NCBI GenBank assembly: GCA_006176705.1
Contig: QRFJ01000774.1
Span: 124,001-188,000, forward strand
Origin: Cocos nucifera
Taxonomy: Eukaryota > Streptophyta > Magnoliopsida > Arecales > Arecaceae
Direction of reading: 5' to 3'
DNA length: 64,000 nucleotides
Both the position numbers and the translations under genes were made by a program. Positions 36,444-48,412 of the stretch are shown here, piece by piece (positions within the stretch are counted from its first letter, which is position 1; every line of letters starts with the position of its first letter). The notes beneath the pieces are model-generated. The model made no database searches, had not been told where the DNA came from, and saw only the letters and a program-made list of their open reading frames with translations.

Positions 36444-36585
36444 TGTTAGATATATGTGCCCTAGAAGCCAGAATTGGCTGACACTTGTAATACACTTCTA
36501 GGGGCAAAATTATAATTTTGACTAAATCAATAAAATGGGTTATTTTCTATCACATATGTGTATTTAGTGTCTGTGATACATCCTT

Positions 36586-36658
36586 TGAGTTAATGGTAAT
36601 GATAATTCATATTTTCAAGAGTTGAAAATTTAAGACATGAATAATCATTATTAACTCA
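36586..36658 (+). promoter_or_regulatory. Conserved 73-bp LTR palindrome (element D copy)
   Basis: Left arm TGAGTTAATGGTAATGATAA, right arm ending ATAATCATTATTAACTCA, with an inner hairpin TTTTCAAgagTTGAAAA. Copies of exactly 73 bp occur at 7186-7258 (A), 16321-16393 (B), 27396-27468 (C), 42045-42117 (F) and 59634-59706 (I). Function unknown. Confidence 0.8.
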
Positions 36659-38140
36659 TAAAATGCTCCCGACCATAGGATCATCACGAGGATGGTGATT
36701 GATCCGGAAGGTTGGTGTACAATCGCTTCTCTTTAGTAGATGAGTCTTGAGTCTACGGTGTGGAGACACCGGAGCGAGAGTACAGGTACTCGTTAGAGAA
36801 CGAGGGCACTGAGCGTGACCACCTCGAGTAGTCATTAGGGAGTCTACCTTCTCGTCAATGACTGACTCGATGCTGCAGTAGTGTGTCTGGTTCTTTGACC
36901 TGAGGTGCATCGGCAGTTCACCTTGAGGGTGTTATAGTTTGACTACACCATTACTCGGTCTCCTAGCCATATGGAACCCTGAGGTGTATGTTGGCTATAG
37001 CATGTTCATTGTAGGAACTGGATTGCATCAAGATGGAATCTATCTACCTCGGTGGTAGAGGAGCAGCCCTATGATGATCATGAGAATCAAGTCCAGAAGC
37101 CCATGGCCATGGCAGAGTGAAATAATAGAAAGAGTTTCTATTTAGATTTTCACATTGGACTTCGAATCGAATGATTACATCATATGACAGAGACTAGGGT
37201 TTGACGAGTTCACCTTAACCCTAATCTGATCGGGGCTCAAGATAGAAGAACTTAATCACACAGGTAGCTGCACCAAGAGGTTCGCATTCAGCTCTGATGG
37301 GTTGCCACCATATACTGCTAGGTGTCACTGGTGGATTTTGGGAGCAATTAGAATGATTTAGATGATCGATCATTCTAGCTGTTCGAATCAGAAGAGTTCT
37401 GATCCATCGAAAGGAGTTTCGATGATGTCGATGATAGAGATCATGACATATCCCATTACCATACAGAACTGAACCTAACTGGGTCACACAAACAAGGGTT
37501 TGAATCTGGTGATCATCAATTGAACTGATCTAGTTCAATTGATCTGAATGAGATTCAATTAGGTTCAAGGAAATCGTGCTAGCACTCGATTGAACCTAAC
37601 GTTCTTCTTTTACTATCATAAATAAGTTGTCCTGACTGAGCCAAAGGAGTTTGTGCTCAATCAGAGGCCTTCATATGGTCTGACTGGAGGTTGTCCAAGT
37701 CAAAAAAGGTTGTCTTATTTTGTAAGACATTACCTGCCATTTTTGGTCACCTGCCATTTCTTGTTCTTTGACTTTGGTCAAAAGTCTACCTTTGACTGGT
37801 CAAACGTTGACCATTGACACTTTGACTTTTGACCACATGTCATGCACCTATTGGAGAGCTGGTGGGGGCCTGTCCCCCTGCCAGAACCTGGCAAGGAAGA
37901 GGGCGCACGCCACCCTAGGCGTGTGCCCAAGTTGGAGGCGCCTAGGAGTCCTTGTTGGACAAGGACTCCATCTCCTTTTTGGATTCCAATTAGAGTTCTC
38001 CTAAGAACCAACTTTGACTGGTCTTAGGCACCCTCTAAGGAGGAATCCAGGGGACTCTATTCCCACCAATCAGATTTAGATCTGATTTCACAAAGGGTTG
38101 TGATTGGTTGGGAAGAAGAGGAGTTGGATCACAGCTTAGT

Positions 38141-38149
38141 CTATAAATA
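38141..38149 (+). promoter_or_regulatory. Element D LTR TATA box
   Basis: CTATAAATA followed by AGACCCTGCGCCCAACTC. The motif and spacing are conserved in the A, C, D2 and I LTRs. It likely sets transcription start about 30 bp downstream. Confidence 0.65.
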
Positions 38150-38734
38150 AGACCCTGCGCCCAACTCAGATTGTGATTGAATGATTGAAAGAATCACAAT
38201 TCCCCATGCCCCAAGGCTGCCTCTCCCCTCCTTCCTCCATGCCAAACCACCTTCTCCCCTTCCTCTCCACGTCCAAAAGGAGTTTTGGACCTTGGTTGGT
38301 GCGATCCAGATCAAAGAAAGGCGATCAAAAGCTAGAAGGCTGCGCTGCTGCAAAGGACGACTGCTGATCTTCAAAAGGAGTTTTGAAGATCCTCCAGATC
38401 AGATCCAGATCTAATTTTTGGAGATGTGATAGAGAAGAAGAGGATCTCCAGATCCAAGCCCGAGTGGATACCGGTAGAGGCCAGGCGCTTGCGTGGCTAG
38501 ATCCAGAACCTTCCGCTGCAAACAGGATCATCAACAGGGTAATAGGATTACCCAAATCAGGTAAATTAAATTTGATTTAATTTATCTTATTTTATTTTAT
38601 TTATTAAAATAATAAGAATCAGATCTGAAACATATCAAGATCTGATTAGATCAAAGAAAAAAATTTTTGAAATATATCTCTTGATCTGATCAGATCTGAA
38701 CGAACCTGGACCGAAAAATCAGGATTTCCCTTCA

Positions 38735-40391
38735 GGGCATTCTATGATGATCATGAGAATCAAGTCCAGAAGCCCATGGCCATGGCAGAGTGAAATAATA
38801 GAAAGAGTTTCTATTTAGGTTTTCACATCGGACTTGAATCGAATGATTACATCATATGATAGAAACTAGGGTTTGACGAGTTCACCTTAACCCTAATCTG
38901 ATCGGGGCTCAAGATAGAAGAACTTAATCACACAGGTAGCTGCACCAAGAGGTTCACATTCAGCTCTGATGGGTTGCCACCATATACTGCTAGGTGTCAC
39001 TGGTGGATTTTGGGAGCAATTAGAATGATTTAGATGATCGATCATTCTAGCTGTTCGAATCAGAAGAGTTCTGATCCATCGAAAGGAGTTTCGATGATGT
39101 CGATGATAGAGATCATGACATATCCCATTACCATACAGAACTGAACCTAACTGGATCACACAAACAAGGGTTTGAATCTGGTGATCATCAATTGAACTGA
39201 TCCAGTTCAATTGATCTGAATGAGATTCAATTAGGTTCAAGAAAATCGTGCTAGCACTCGATTGAACCTAACGTTCTTCTTTTACTATCATAAATAGTTG
39301 TCCTGACTGAGCCAAAGGAGTTTGTGCTCAATCAGAGGCCTTCACTTGGTCTGACTGGAGCCTGTCCAGGTCAGAAAAGGGTTGTCTTATTTTGTAAGAC
39401 AATACCTACCATTTTTGGTCACCTGCCATTTCTCGTCCTTTGACTTTGGTCAAAAGTTGACCTTTGACTGGTCAAATATTGACCATTGACACTTTGACTT
39501 CTATCCATGTGTCATGCACCTATTGGAGAGCTGGTGGGGGCTTGTCCCCCTATGCCAGAAACTGGCAAGGAGGAGGGCGCACGCCAAGGGTGGCGTGCGC
39601 CCAAGCATGAGGCGCCCAGGAGTCCCTGTTGGATAGGGACTCCATCTCCTTTTTGGATTTCCGATTAGACTCCTCCTAAGAACCAACTTTGACTGGTCTT
39701 AGGCACCATCTAAGGATGAATCCAAGGGACTCTATTTCCACCAATCAGATTTAGATCTGATTTCACAAAGGGTTGTGATTGGTTGGGATAGAAGAGGAGT
39801 TGGATCACGCATAGTCTATAAATAAGACCCTGCGCCCAACTCAAAAGGCAATGCAATTCCCTATGCCCCAAGGCTGCCTCTCTCTTCCTCCTCCATGCCA
39901 AGTTCATCTTCTCCCTCTCCTCTCCATGCCCAAAGAAGTTTGGGATCTCAGTTGGTGCAATCTAGGTGAGAGAAAGGCGACAGAAAGCTAGAAGGCTGCG
40001 CTGCTGCAAAGGACAACTGCTGATCTTCGAAAGCTATTTTGAAGATCCTCCAAATCAGATTCAGATCTGATTTTTGGAGATGTGATAGAGAAGAAGAGGA
40101 TCTCTAGATCCAACCCAAGTGGATACTGGTAGAGACCAGGCACTTGTGTGGCTAGATCCAGAACCTTCTGCTGCTTACAGGATCATCAACGAATAATAGG
40201 ATTACCCAATATTAAGATAAATTAAATTTGATTTAATTTATCTATATTTTATTTTAATTATTAGAATAATAAAAATCAAACCTAAAATATCTCAGATCTA
40301 ATTTGGATCAAAGAAAAAAAATTTTGAAATATATCTCTTGATCCGATCAGATCTGAACGAACCTGGTCCGAGAAATCAGAATTTTCCTTCA
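38735..40391 (+). repeat. D2: LTR fragment of the large family, 3' part
   Basis: Starts GGGCATTCTATGATG, at a point equivalent to about 37060 inside the D LTR, and runs to CAGAATTTTCCTTCA. The TATA box is at 39816-39824. In the downstream part (39770-40100) it follows the A 5' LTR closely, not D or I: it has CAACTCAAAAGGCAATGCAA and GAGAAAGGCGACAGAAAGC, as in A. It is followed by TGATC and then the interior of the F LTR. Element D is inserted in it. Confidence 0.9.
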
Positions 40392-42261
40392 TGATCTTTG
40401 GCAGCAAAGCAGTCATCATGCGTTCAGAATCTTCCTAACTTATTCTTTGCACCAATAGCTATCAACTCTTGATGTTGATTTTGCTCAATCTTTTTGGGCA
40501 TGAAGAAGAGGGAGGGGATCAGGAAAGAAGGCATGGAGATGGAGATATGGGCAGAGCCTAGGCATGGAGCAGTTAGAATAATCAAACCCTAAGCACAGTG
40601 GTCTTTATATAGACCAAGGCGCCACCCTGGAGTCCTAGAGCTTTAAGCAACTAGTTTTCTTAAAGCAGAAGGACTCCCTTCAGCCTTCCATGCCCACACC
40701 AAATTTTTCCCTATTTTTGTCGCACAAAATTATGAGAAAAGTGGCATGGATGAGAGAGGATAAAGGAGAGTTGGCGCATGGCTTATCTCTCCCTAGAGTT
40801 TGAACTCCTTCAAACTCTTCCAAGCCCTCCCATCTCATGAACAAACATTAGGGGCACATGCCCTAAGAGAATCCATAGGGGGTGAATGCCTCCTTCCTCA
40901 ATTCTTGCAAAGATTGGGTCAAAAGATCCCTTATCTTGGAGCCCCTTGCATGGATTTAAGACAAGTCCTGATCTCATCAGGATAAGCTCCGTTCTAACCA
41001 GGATAAGCTTCAGTCAAACTAGGACAAACCCATACAGGATTTTAGGATAAGCCAAATCTAATTTGACTTAATCAAGATAAATCAAAAGGATGATAGAAGG
41101 AGAAAGTCAGGTTAAACGTGTGCTCGCATGATTTTCTTGAACCTGATTGGATCTAATCCAAATCAATCAAATTAAGTTAGCCCAATTGATGACATCCAGA
41201 TCTAAATTCTTATTTATGTGATCTAGTTAGATTTAATTTTGTATGGTAATGGAACATGTCGCGATCTCCATCATTGACATCATTAAAATATCTTTCGATG
41301 GATCAAAACTCTTCTGATTCATCAAATTTGAATCATCGATCATCAAAATAATTCTAATTGATTCCAAAATCTACCAGTGACACCTAGCAGTATATAGTGG
41401 CAATCCATCAAAATCAAATATAAATCTCTCGGTGCAGCTACCTGTGTGATTGGATTCTTCTATCATGAGCCCCAATAGGAGCTAGGTCAAGGTAAACTCG
41501 TCAGACCCTACATCTGTCATATGAATAAATCATTCAATTCAAGTTCATTGTGAAATCCTAATAGAAACATTCTTCCTATCATTTTCACACTATCATGGCC
41601 ATGGGCTTAAGAACTCAATCTTATGATCATCATAGGACTACTACTCCTCTACTGAGGTAGATAGATCTCCTATTCGTACGATTCAATTCCTATAATGAAC
41701 ATGCTATTGCCAACATACACCTCAAGATTTTGAATGGCTAGGAGATCGAGTTATGGGGTAGTCAAACTACAATACACTCAAGGTGATCTACCGATGCATC
41801 TTAGATCAAAGAACCACATACACAACTGCAGCATCAAGCTAGTCATCGATGAGAAGATAGATTTTCTTATAACAGCTTGAGGTGGTCACGCTCAGTGCCC
41901 TTATTCTCAATAAGTATTTATAATCTCACTCTAGTATCTCCACACCATAGACTCAAGATCCATCTATCCTAAGAAAGCAATCGTACATCGATCTTCTGGA
42001 TCAATCACCATCCTCATGATGATCTTATGATCGAAAGTAGTTTATGAGTTAATTATGACAACACATACCTTAAATTCTCAACTTCTGAGAATATGTGTTA
42101 TCATGCCCATTAACTCAAGAAATATATCACAGACACTTAAATATATAATATGATAGAATAAAATAATCTTTTTATTAATGTTAAGTTAAAATTATAAAAA
42201 TACTCCTAGAAAGTATTTTACAAGTGTCGGTCAATCTGGCTTCTAAGATACATGTCTAACA
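40392..42261 (-). repeat. Element F LTR, upstream 1.87 kb
   Basis: Minus strand starts TGTTAGACATGTATC at 42261. It ends at 40392 in CCAAAGATCA, exactly where A is inserted in B's 5' LTR. Palindrome at 42045-42117; TATA-like CTTTATATA near 40603. Confidence 0.87.
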
Positions 42262-42757
42262 AACTTTCACTTGACCTAAAGCCAATTGGCTATAAATCTA
42301 AGTTCCATCTTCTCAAGATAGGCTTCAATCTTCTATTGGTCTAAATTCTTCATCAGTAGATCAGCCGCATTGTCTGCGGTGTTGACTCTCTTAACCTCGA
42401 CGTATCCCTTCTCAAGGTAATTACCGATGAGGTGAAATCACTGCTCGATGTGCTTGGACTTCTAGTAAGATCTTGGCTCCTTAGCTAGAACTCTGGCACT
42501 ATTATTGTCGTAGTATAGATGGACGACATCTGATGGCATCACTCCAAGCTCTATAACAAACTTCTTAAACTATAATGCTTTTTTCATAGCTTTCGAGGTA
42601 GCAATGTATTTTGCTTCCATGGTAGAGTCTGCTATCACGGTCTGCTTGAAACTCTTCTAGCTTATAGCACCATCATTACATATAAACAGACTGTCAGATG
42701 TCGACTTTCGATAATTTATGTCAGACATAAAGTCTGAGTCTGTATACCCTTGGACTA
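42262..42757 (-). pseudogene. Element F RNase H fragment
   Basis: Minus-strand RNase H from GYTDSDFMSDI through STMEAKY and YYDNNSA to ELRFIANWL. The acidic motif MEAEY has become MEAKY. Stops occur in several places. The region deleted in D and I is present. The fragment begins in the middle of the domain at the junction with the G gag. Confidence 0.85.
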
Positions 42758-43684
42758 GGAGAGCCTTGTCATAGGAGAGAGGCTTAGGAGAGGGAAGGAT
42801 ACGAGTGAGCATAGGGGACAATCAAAGTCTAGGAAGAGCAAGAAGAAGGCTAGGTGCTTCAAGTGCAATGGAGCAGGCCACTTTAAGCTGGACTATCCGC
42901 TTTTTAAAAAGGGCAAGGAAAAAAGATAGGATGTGAATCCTTGAGTACCATTTCTCATTTAGAAGAGAAGGACTTCCTCTTGGTGGTTTTGAAAGGATCC
43001 GTGGTGTGTGGAGGGTCCAAAATGGTAGCAGAAGCAGTAGAGGTGCAGCAGGAAGTGCAACAGGGCAGCACTGCATAGCTAACATTATTTCAAGTTTTTC
43101 TTTATGCAAGTGCATCAGAAGAGATTCATATTTAGGTGGAGGACTGACCAGAGGTGTCTCCATAGATGGAGAAAAGTTTGGCACACATTTGGATTCAAGT
43201 GGTCCAAGAGAAGGTGACAAATTCTTGCACCAATGGTGGCAGCATACAACACAAGTCGATGCAGATTATGCGGAAGCCAGAGAGGATTGGTTCCAAGGAG
43301 ATGGTGTCATATTCAGTGGTGGCAGTGAGAGGAGGCCTAGGTACCTATAAGGGGGCTGAGACAAGCCTAGGAGATGATAGGTGGGTCTAGAGTATGTCAG
43401 GGAGTCTATACTTTCTCCAGGGAAACCTAAAGCTATGGTTGGTACAGTTGCCCAGTAAAAGGATACCTACAAGAAAGAAGATTGGTATCAAAGAGAAAAG
43501 AATGACCTTCAACCAAAGGGAAGGTGAATGTCTCAGTGTCCTCCAAGGGAGCTTGAAGGGTGAAGGTTTCGGCATTGACATTGGATTTGCACAGGGTGCT
43601 ATCAGGGTATGTGCGCAGCAATAGCAGGATGGTGCAAATAGACCACGTGGGGTTTGCCAAGGCTTGGGACACCAAGATAGAGAT
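42758..43684 (+). pseudogene. Element G: gag C-terminus and 3' region, no pol
   Basis: The plus strand encodes a basic linker and a knuckle CFKCNGAGHFKLDY (42870-42911) whose last Cys is Tyr, typical of the end of copia gag. The following 750 bp hold only short open frames (for example 43394-43624) with no protease, integrase or RT motif that I recognise. They end in the purine tract AAGATAGAGAT before the LTR. It may be a second non-autonomous family or a deleted copy. Confidence 0.6.
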
Positions 43685-44290
43685 TGTAGGGTTATATGTA
43701 GTGCTCCCAACTCTTGGGAGGTCAGGAGATAAGCCATGGAGTTGGCTCATAGAGTCTAGAACTGGTTTGGGTCCTAGTACTAGGACAGGTTTGGTCCTAA
43801 GATGGCGGTTGGACCCTTCACGGGTCTTGAGGTCTAGGAGATTTGGGCTTGAAGGGACTAACTTGTATTTGGACTAGATTTGAGTTCAAGGGTATGAGAT
43901 TGAGTCAAGTCATGGGTGTACATGGGCTTAGGATGAGCTCAATCTCATTTGGTTAGCCATGAGAGTTTTTTGGGCTGAGTCATATTGACTCAGGATATCT
44001 ATATATACATTGTATATGTAGTTTATGATACAAGGAATGTAGAAACTCTTTCCTCCCTAAACCCTAGTCTCGTTTCTCCCTCTCTCTCTCTCTTAGCTGC
44101 CACCCAAGGCTTCCAACAGTAAGGGGATGCGAGACCTATCCATCTAGGATGCGGGACCCAAAGTGAAGGGATGCGGGATCCAGACAATAGCGCCTCCTCT
44201 TCTTTGTCGCCCAAGACTCCATGCCTAAGTCTTTGTGGGTGCTTGGTTGCTGATCTCTAGGTCTCTACATCTCTGAAAAGAACTCCAACA
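43685..44290 (+). repeat. Element G 3' LTR
   Basis: 606 bp, TGTAGGGTTATATG to GAACTCCAACA, homologous to 18949-19512 on the opposite strand. Followed by AGGCG and then NA-type sequence. Confidence 0.87.
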
Positions 44291-44374
44291 AGGCGTGCCC
44301 CAAGATGTGGGGGTGAGATGGATCATAGGCTATTAGAGATAGATGGAGGCCGAATATCAAGTCGAGATGGAGAT
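44291..44374 (+). repeat. NA4 internal remnant and polypurine tract
   Basis: Matches the last 85-90 bp of the NA interior (NA1 12076-12160 reversed), ending GTCGAGATGGAGAT, the polypurine tract. It is joined on the left to the G LTR. Confidence 0.8.
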
Positions 44375-45395
44375 TGTTGAGAAAAGTATCTAAAGATTTA
44401 GACCATAATAGGACAGAACGAGGTCCAAGATGATGAATGAAATCCAACAAGCCTAAGAATAGTCCAAACAAAGTCCAAATAGAGAAGATACATGCAAGGG
44501 AGCGTCGGGAGTGACTGACACAGCCCATGGGCTGTCAAAGGGACCCATGAGCCAGTGCAGGCCGATGGCGGTGCAAGCCCAGCTCGACAGAATGCGGCGG
44601 TGTTGGGCCAGCCGTGCGCTGGGTCAGCCCAGACGTGCAAGTGTGCAGGTGCCTAGGCCTAAATGTGGAGCGTGGTCCATAGTGAACCGCTAGCTCATAA
44701 TGGCGCACTTGGACCTACGGGACATTTTCCCGACATTTCTCATGGCTTATGGCATTATTTTATGGATCGATCATGATCCGATGGCTCTGGAGCAAGCCGA
44801 TCGTGATCGAATAGTGGGCGCTTGATATGGGCATGATGAGCGACGGTTTTGCATGATCCGATGGCTCTAAAGTGAGCCGATCACAATCAGATGGCTCAAA
44901 TGGAATTCGAGCTAATGTGGGACTATTTTGCATGATCAGATGGCTTTGGTTCGAGCCAGTCACAATTAGACAATTCAGAATGGTTCTCAGGTATGTTTGG
45001 AATTAAGTTTCCTATTGAAATATTATTTTAGGATTTCTAGAGTCTATATAACTCTAATTGATGAACCGTTTGCTGCATCTGAGAATTGGTGACATCTTGG
45101 AGGTGCTAAGAGACTTCTTGAGAGATTTTAGAGAGCTTTTATGAGGATTTGGGGCTTCTTGTTGAGAGATTATTGTATAAGGATTGAGTGGTAAATTTTT
45201 CTTATTTTTATTTAATTTTTTTTCTCTCATAGTGAAGTTGCATACCCCATGGAGGTAGGCTTGAGGCTAATCCACATATTTCTATTTTGTTTCTTTTGTT
45301 GTTCTTTCTTCTTCCTTTTTTCATGTAGCTTTCCATCATTGTTGTGATTTTTGGCGGATGATCCTTGTTCCGCAATTGAGAGATCTACCCAAATA
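44375..45395 (+). repeat. NA4 3' LTR
   Basis: Starts TGTTGAGAAAAGTATC, as in the NA3 LTRs, and contains the family block CATACCCCATGGAGGTAGGC (about 45240-45262). It ends about AGATCTACCCAAATA, which resembles the NA2 LTR end rather than that of NA1 or NA3. The boundary at 45395 is approximate. Confidence 0.7.
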
Positions 45396-45923
45396 GAGTG
45401 GTTCCTGCATTATTTGAGAGTGAAAATAAGGCTTACTATTATACCCATCATAGGGAGTTGACTCTTGATGGTGGATCGATTCAATCTGCCAGTCGAGCTA
45501 TTGAAGTTGCTGCTCTAGTGCAGTGTCCCGGGGAGCACCATTCAGGAGCTAAGCCATAATCCGAGTGAGGGCTAAGAGGAGGTTGCTTCCTTGGTTCAGG
45601 GCTTCATGAGCGACTTTGATGGGTTTGTTTCTCTGTGAGGCTCCGGTGGTTGCCCCTTTCACTTGAGGGGTAGGCTCCTGTTGCAAGGTTATGGCTAGAG
45701 GAGCCAGAGTTGCCAGAGCTAGTGGAGGCGGCATAGCCTGAGAGGCTTGGATGATAGCTACCAGTTGCTGGATCTGCTAGAAGAGCAGGCTAAGCTTCTC
45801 CACCATCACCACCGATGGTTGGGAGGGTGGAGAGTTTTCGATTGGGATCAGCTACATGCCATGGTTCGCCTGATCCTCCCCTGGTCGTGACATCACGTTG
45901 GTGCAATGGGAGGATGTCCTTCT
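45396..45923 (-). other. Unclassified host sequence left of NA3, possible gag-like frame
   Basis: The minus strand holds a proline- and alanine-rich frame around 45549-45800 (MVEKLSLLF, stop, QIQQLVAIIQASQAMPPP) that could be the N-terminus of an LTR-element gag. The resemblance is weak and I give no family. It is continuous with 55315-55512 once NA3 is removed. Confidence 0.3.
45919..45923. repeat. Target-site duplication of NA3, left copy
   Basis: CTTCT, identical to 55315-55319 on the far side of NA3. Confidence 0.9.
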
Positions 45924-46886
45924 TATTAGGGTATCAACTTGCTCTGATACCACTTATTGAGGATCTCATACCAGGATATTACGGTAGAAAGAAAGAAGAA
46001 AAATAAAATAAGAACAAAATCAAGTACGTAGATCAGCCTAAAGGCTCACCTCCATGGGGCATGCAAAACTTCACTATAAAAAAGAAAAAGATACAAGAGG
46101 AGATTATCCACTCTCAACTCACGTATACAATCCACTCAATAAGAAGTTATCCTTATCAAACTCTCTCTTGAAAATCCCTTGAAATGACCATAGTTCGCTG
46201 TCTATCTGATTGCACGAAGCCCCTGCTCCTGCTATCCGCTGGCACCCTCTTTCTAAGCTTTGCAGTCTTAGATTCTTGCCATTGCCACCCTTCTCTTCAC
46301 TTCAGTTTGTTGTTGTAGGCCTTTTAAAGACCTCTGTTCACATCCAAAGCAAAATCCAAGCTCTTCCAGGATTCAAATGTACCCACAGACCATACTCTAC
46401 CATCTGATCATGATCGCGGTCCTCCGTGACCATAGGATCATGTCATACGTCATGAAAGAGCCCAGTCCACATGCACAACACATGTGAACCATGACAAAAA
46501 TTGGATCATCACCCATCAGCGAAGCCGCTGGGCCCAGGCCACGCCCGCCTGGGCCCGAGCTGCATCCCAGCACGGGTCGCACGTGGAAGATGCCCGCGCT
46601 GGGCCGCATCAGGCCCAGCACCTACTGGCGCCCATGCATAGCCCAGCATGCTACTGACACCCATGAATAGTCTAGCACCCTGCTGGCATGGCTGGCTCGA
46701 CCTGGCCCGCACATCCATCAGCCAGTGGGCCCCACTCGATAGTCCAATTCATCTTCGAATTTCTTCGCATGTATCTTCATCATCTAAACTCTGATTGGGA
46801 TGTTCTTGGGCTCGTTGGACTTCGTTTGTCGTTTTGGACATTGCTATAGGCCTATTCTAAAAGAATTAAAGGCACTTTTCTCAAAA
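45924..46886 (-). repeat. NA3 3' LTR
   Basis: 963 bp, minus strand TTTTGAGAAAAGTGCC (family TGTTGAG) to TTGATACCCTAATA. A perfect PBS-like AAGTGGTATCAGAGC lies inside the LTR at 45941-45955, 17 bp from its end. Confidence 0.88.
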
Positions 46887-48390
46887 ATCTCCATCTCAAC
46901 TCGATATTCAGTCTCCATCTATCCGAGAGCTCATCTAGCACCCCCATACCCTGGGACAATCGCATGCTGATCATGGATGGGCAAACATGGGAGTCAAACT
47001 AGGATGCTCGATCCCACCTCCATCAACTACTATGATCCGCCTAACCTAAGACCAGCTCGGGATAGCTTTCTATGGCAATAGGAACTTCACTCTACGATGT
47101 CGCATGTCATCCCCCTGAGTCTCCCATCTCATGCCCGATCCATCTCCATCTGGAGCTCCACCTCGCACTGAGCCCATCGCCATGAGGTAATGTCCTGCAT
47201 ACTTTTTTCTTTAATCACCACCCTACTACTGTGCATGACCTTTAGGATTCCTCCATCAGCTTTTCATCTGAAGTCGGTCGAATCTAGTCTACTCAGTAAA
47301 TTAAATTCTTCTTAAAGCTGGATATGTATCAGACCTCATTCAACTTCTTTACTGTTCCATCATGAAGCTTTATGCTAACCATCCCACAGCCCTTGATCCA
47401 TAGCTCAATCTATTTGGTAGAAACACAGTGTCCTCACTGGTCTCTAGGGAGTCAAACATCTTTCCTTTGCAACATACATGATGGAAACAAAGAAAATCTA
47501 AAATCTATTGGGAGGAAGAAGTAGATACCTCATCAGTAACTAGAAGGACATCATCACTGCCTTTTGTATCGCTACTGGCCACCACCATAGTTGGCCTCAT
47601 TCGATCCTTGAGTTGTGGGCAATCCTTGACTCGATGCCCCAACTCATCGCACTTGTAGCATCTGATCTTGCTTTGGTCCTTTGTCTTGGACCTAGATCAT
47701 CCACCTCGCGATCCTATGCCCCTCCATCTACTGCCTCCTACTCCTCTAAAAATCGCCAAAGCTGAGCTGCCACCATCTGAGTTCGAAGCTGGATTCTTTC
47801 TTCTAAGAATCTCATTCTGGAGTATCATTGCAGTGACCTCGTCTATCTTGATGGTGCTCTTTTCCACTAGAAGAGCAATCACCAAGGGCTCATATGAAGG
47901 AAGGAGCGATGCTAGCAAGACCAACATTCTAGTCTTCTCCTCAACTTTTTTGCCAATGCTGAGGAGGTCAATGAGGATCTTCTAGAAGTTGGATAGATGC
48001 TCCTACATGCTCTGGCCTTCATTCATTCATAGCTAATAAAACTACCTCCAAAAAAATATTATGTTGGTGAGTGACTTTGCCATATTCAACTCCTCGAGCT
48101 TTGACCATAGTGCCATCAGAAAAATCTCATCAAGTATATGAATCACGACATCATCCACTAGGTACAAGCGAATCGTGCTCACCACCTGCATCTGGATCCA
48201 CTTCCAATCCTTCACCTCCATGGTGGCTAGCATCTCGTCGTATAAGAGAGCATCAATCAACCCATGTTGGATGAGGACATCCTTTACCCTTGCTTGCCAT
48301 AAGAAGAAATTACCTTTTCCATCAAACTTATTGATCTCTATCTTGATTGTACTTGTCTTCTTCAAATTCTTCAAGCTCTATCCACTACTG
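46887..48390 (-). pseudogene. NA3 gag and protease remnant
   Basis: Minus-strand gag begins near 48374; the ATG homologous to NA1's start is TTG here. The N-terminus reads KKTSTIKIEINKFDGKGNF, and the frame is open for about 110 residues to 48042 (WQARVKDVLIQHGL, EIFLMALWSKLEEL). After one break the gag continues at 47927-47697 (LLPSYEPLVIALLVEKSTIK). A complete zinc knuckle CYKCDELGHRVKDC lies at about 47630-47671. The protease region reads ILDFLCFHHVC, with the active Asp-Ser altered. No pol follows before the polypurine tract at 46887. Confidence 0.86.
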
Positions 48391-48412
48391 CAATCTACGC
48401 TCTGATATTATC

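Larger units (their letters stand above)
31495..38734 (+). mobile_element. Element D: most complete large Ty1/copia element
   Basis: Plus strand: leader (5' end in the gap), gag, PR, IN, RT, RH remnant, polypurine tract, 3' LTR. It carries few mutations, but it has an in-frame UGA in gag, a gag/PR frame offset, a UAG between IN and RT, and an RNase H deletion. The bases after the LTR are GGGCA (38735-38739), followed by the inside of another LTR of the same family, so D is self-nested. By comparison with A, the intact element would be about 10 kb. Confidence 0.93.
36444..38734 (+). repeat. Element D 3' LTR (2.29 kb)
   Basis: TGTTAGATATATG to GGATTTCCCTTCA. It contains a subterminal inverted pair (TGCCCTAGAAG at 36457 and CTTCTAGGGGCA at about 36495), the 73-bp palindrome, and a TATA box at 38141-38149. 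U3 is therefore about 1.7 kb and R-U5 about 0.55 kb. The LTR of I is its closest relative here. Confidence 0.94.
40392..42757 (-). mobile_element. Element F: 3' end of a B-type copia element
   Basis: Minus strand: RNase H end (42262-42757), polypurine tract, then an LTR whose downstream 350 bp are missing because D2 begins there. LTR features, including the palindrome arms, are of the B type. On the right, RNase H joins an unrelated gag (element G) abruptly at 42757/42758, which is a deletion or recombination junction and not an LTR end. Confidence 0.85.

Noticed and set aside
43006..43350. Plus-strand frame of about 114 codons after the G gag
   Set aside because: Low-complexity, no family resemblance, overlapping alternative frames. 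Kept only as part of the G remnant.
45941..45955. tRNA-Met-like sequence as a tRNA gene
   Set aside because: Only a 12-15 base PBS match next to LTR ends; no cloverleaf or A/B box. The same holds for the other PBS sites.
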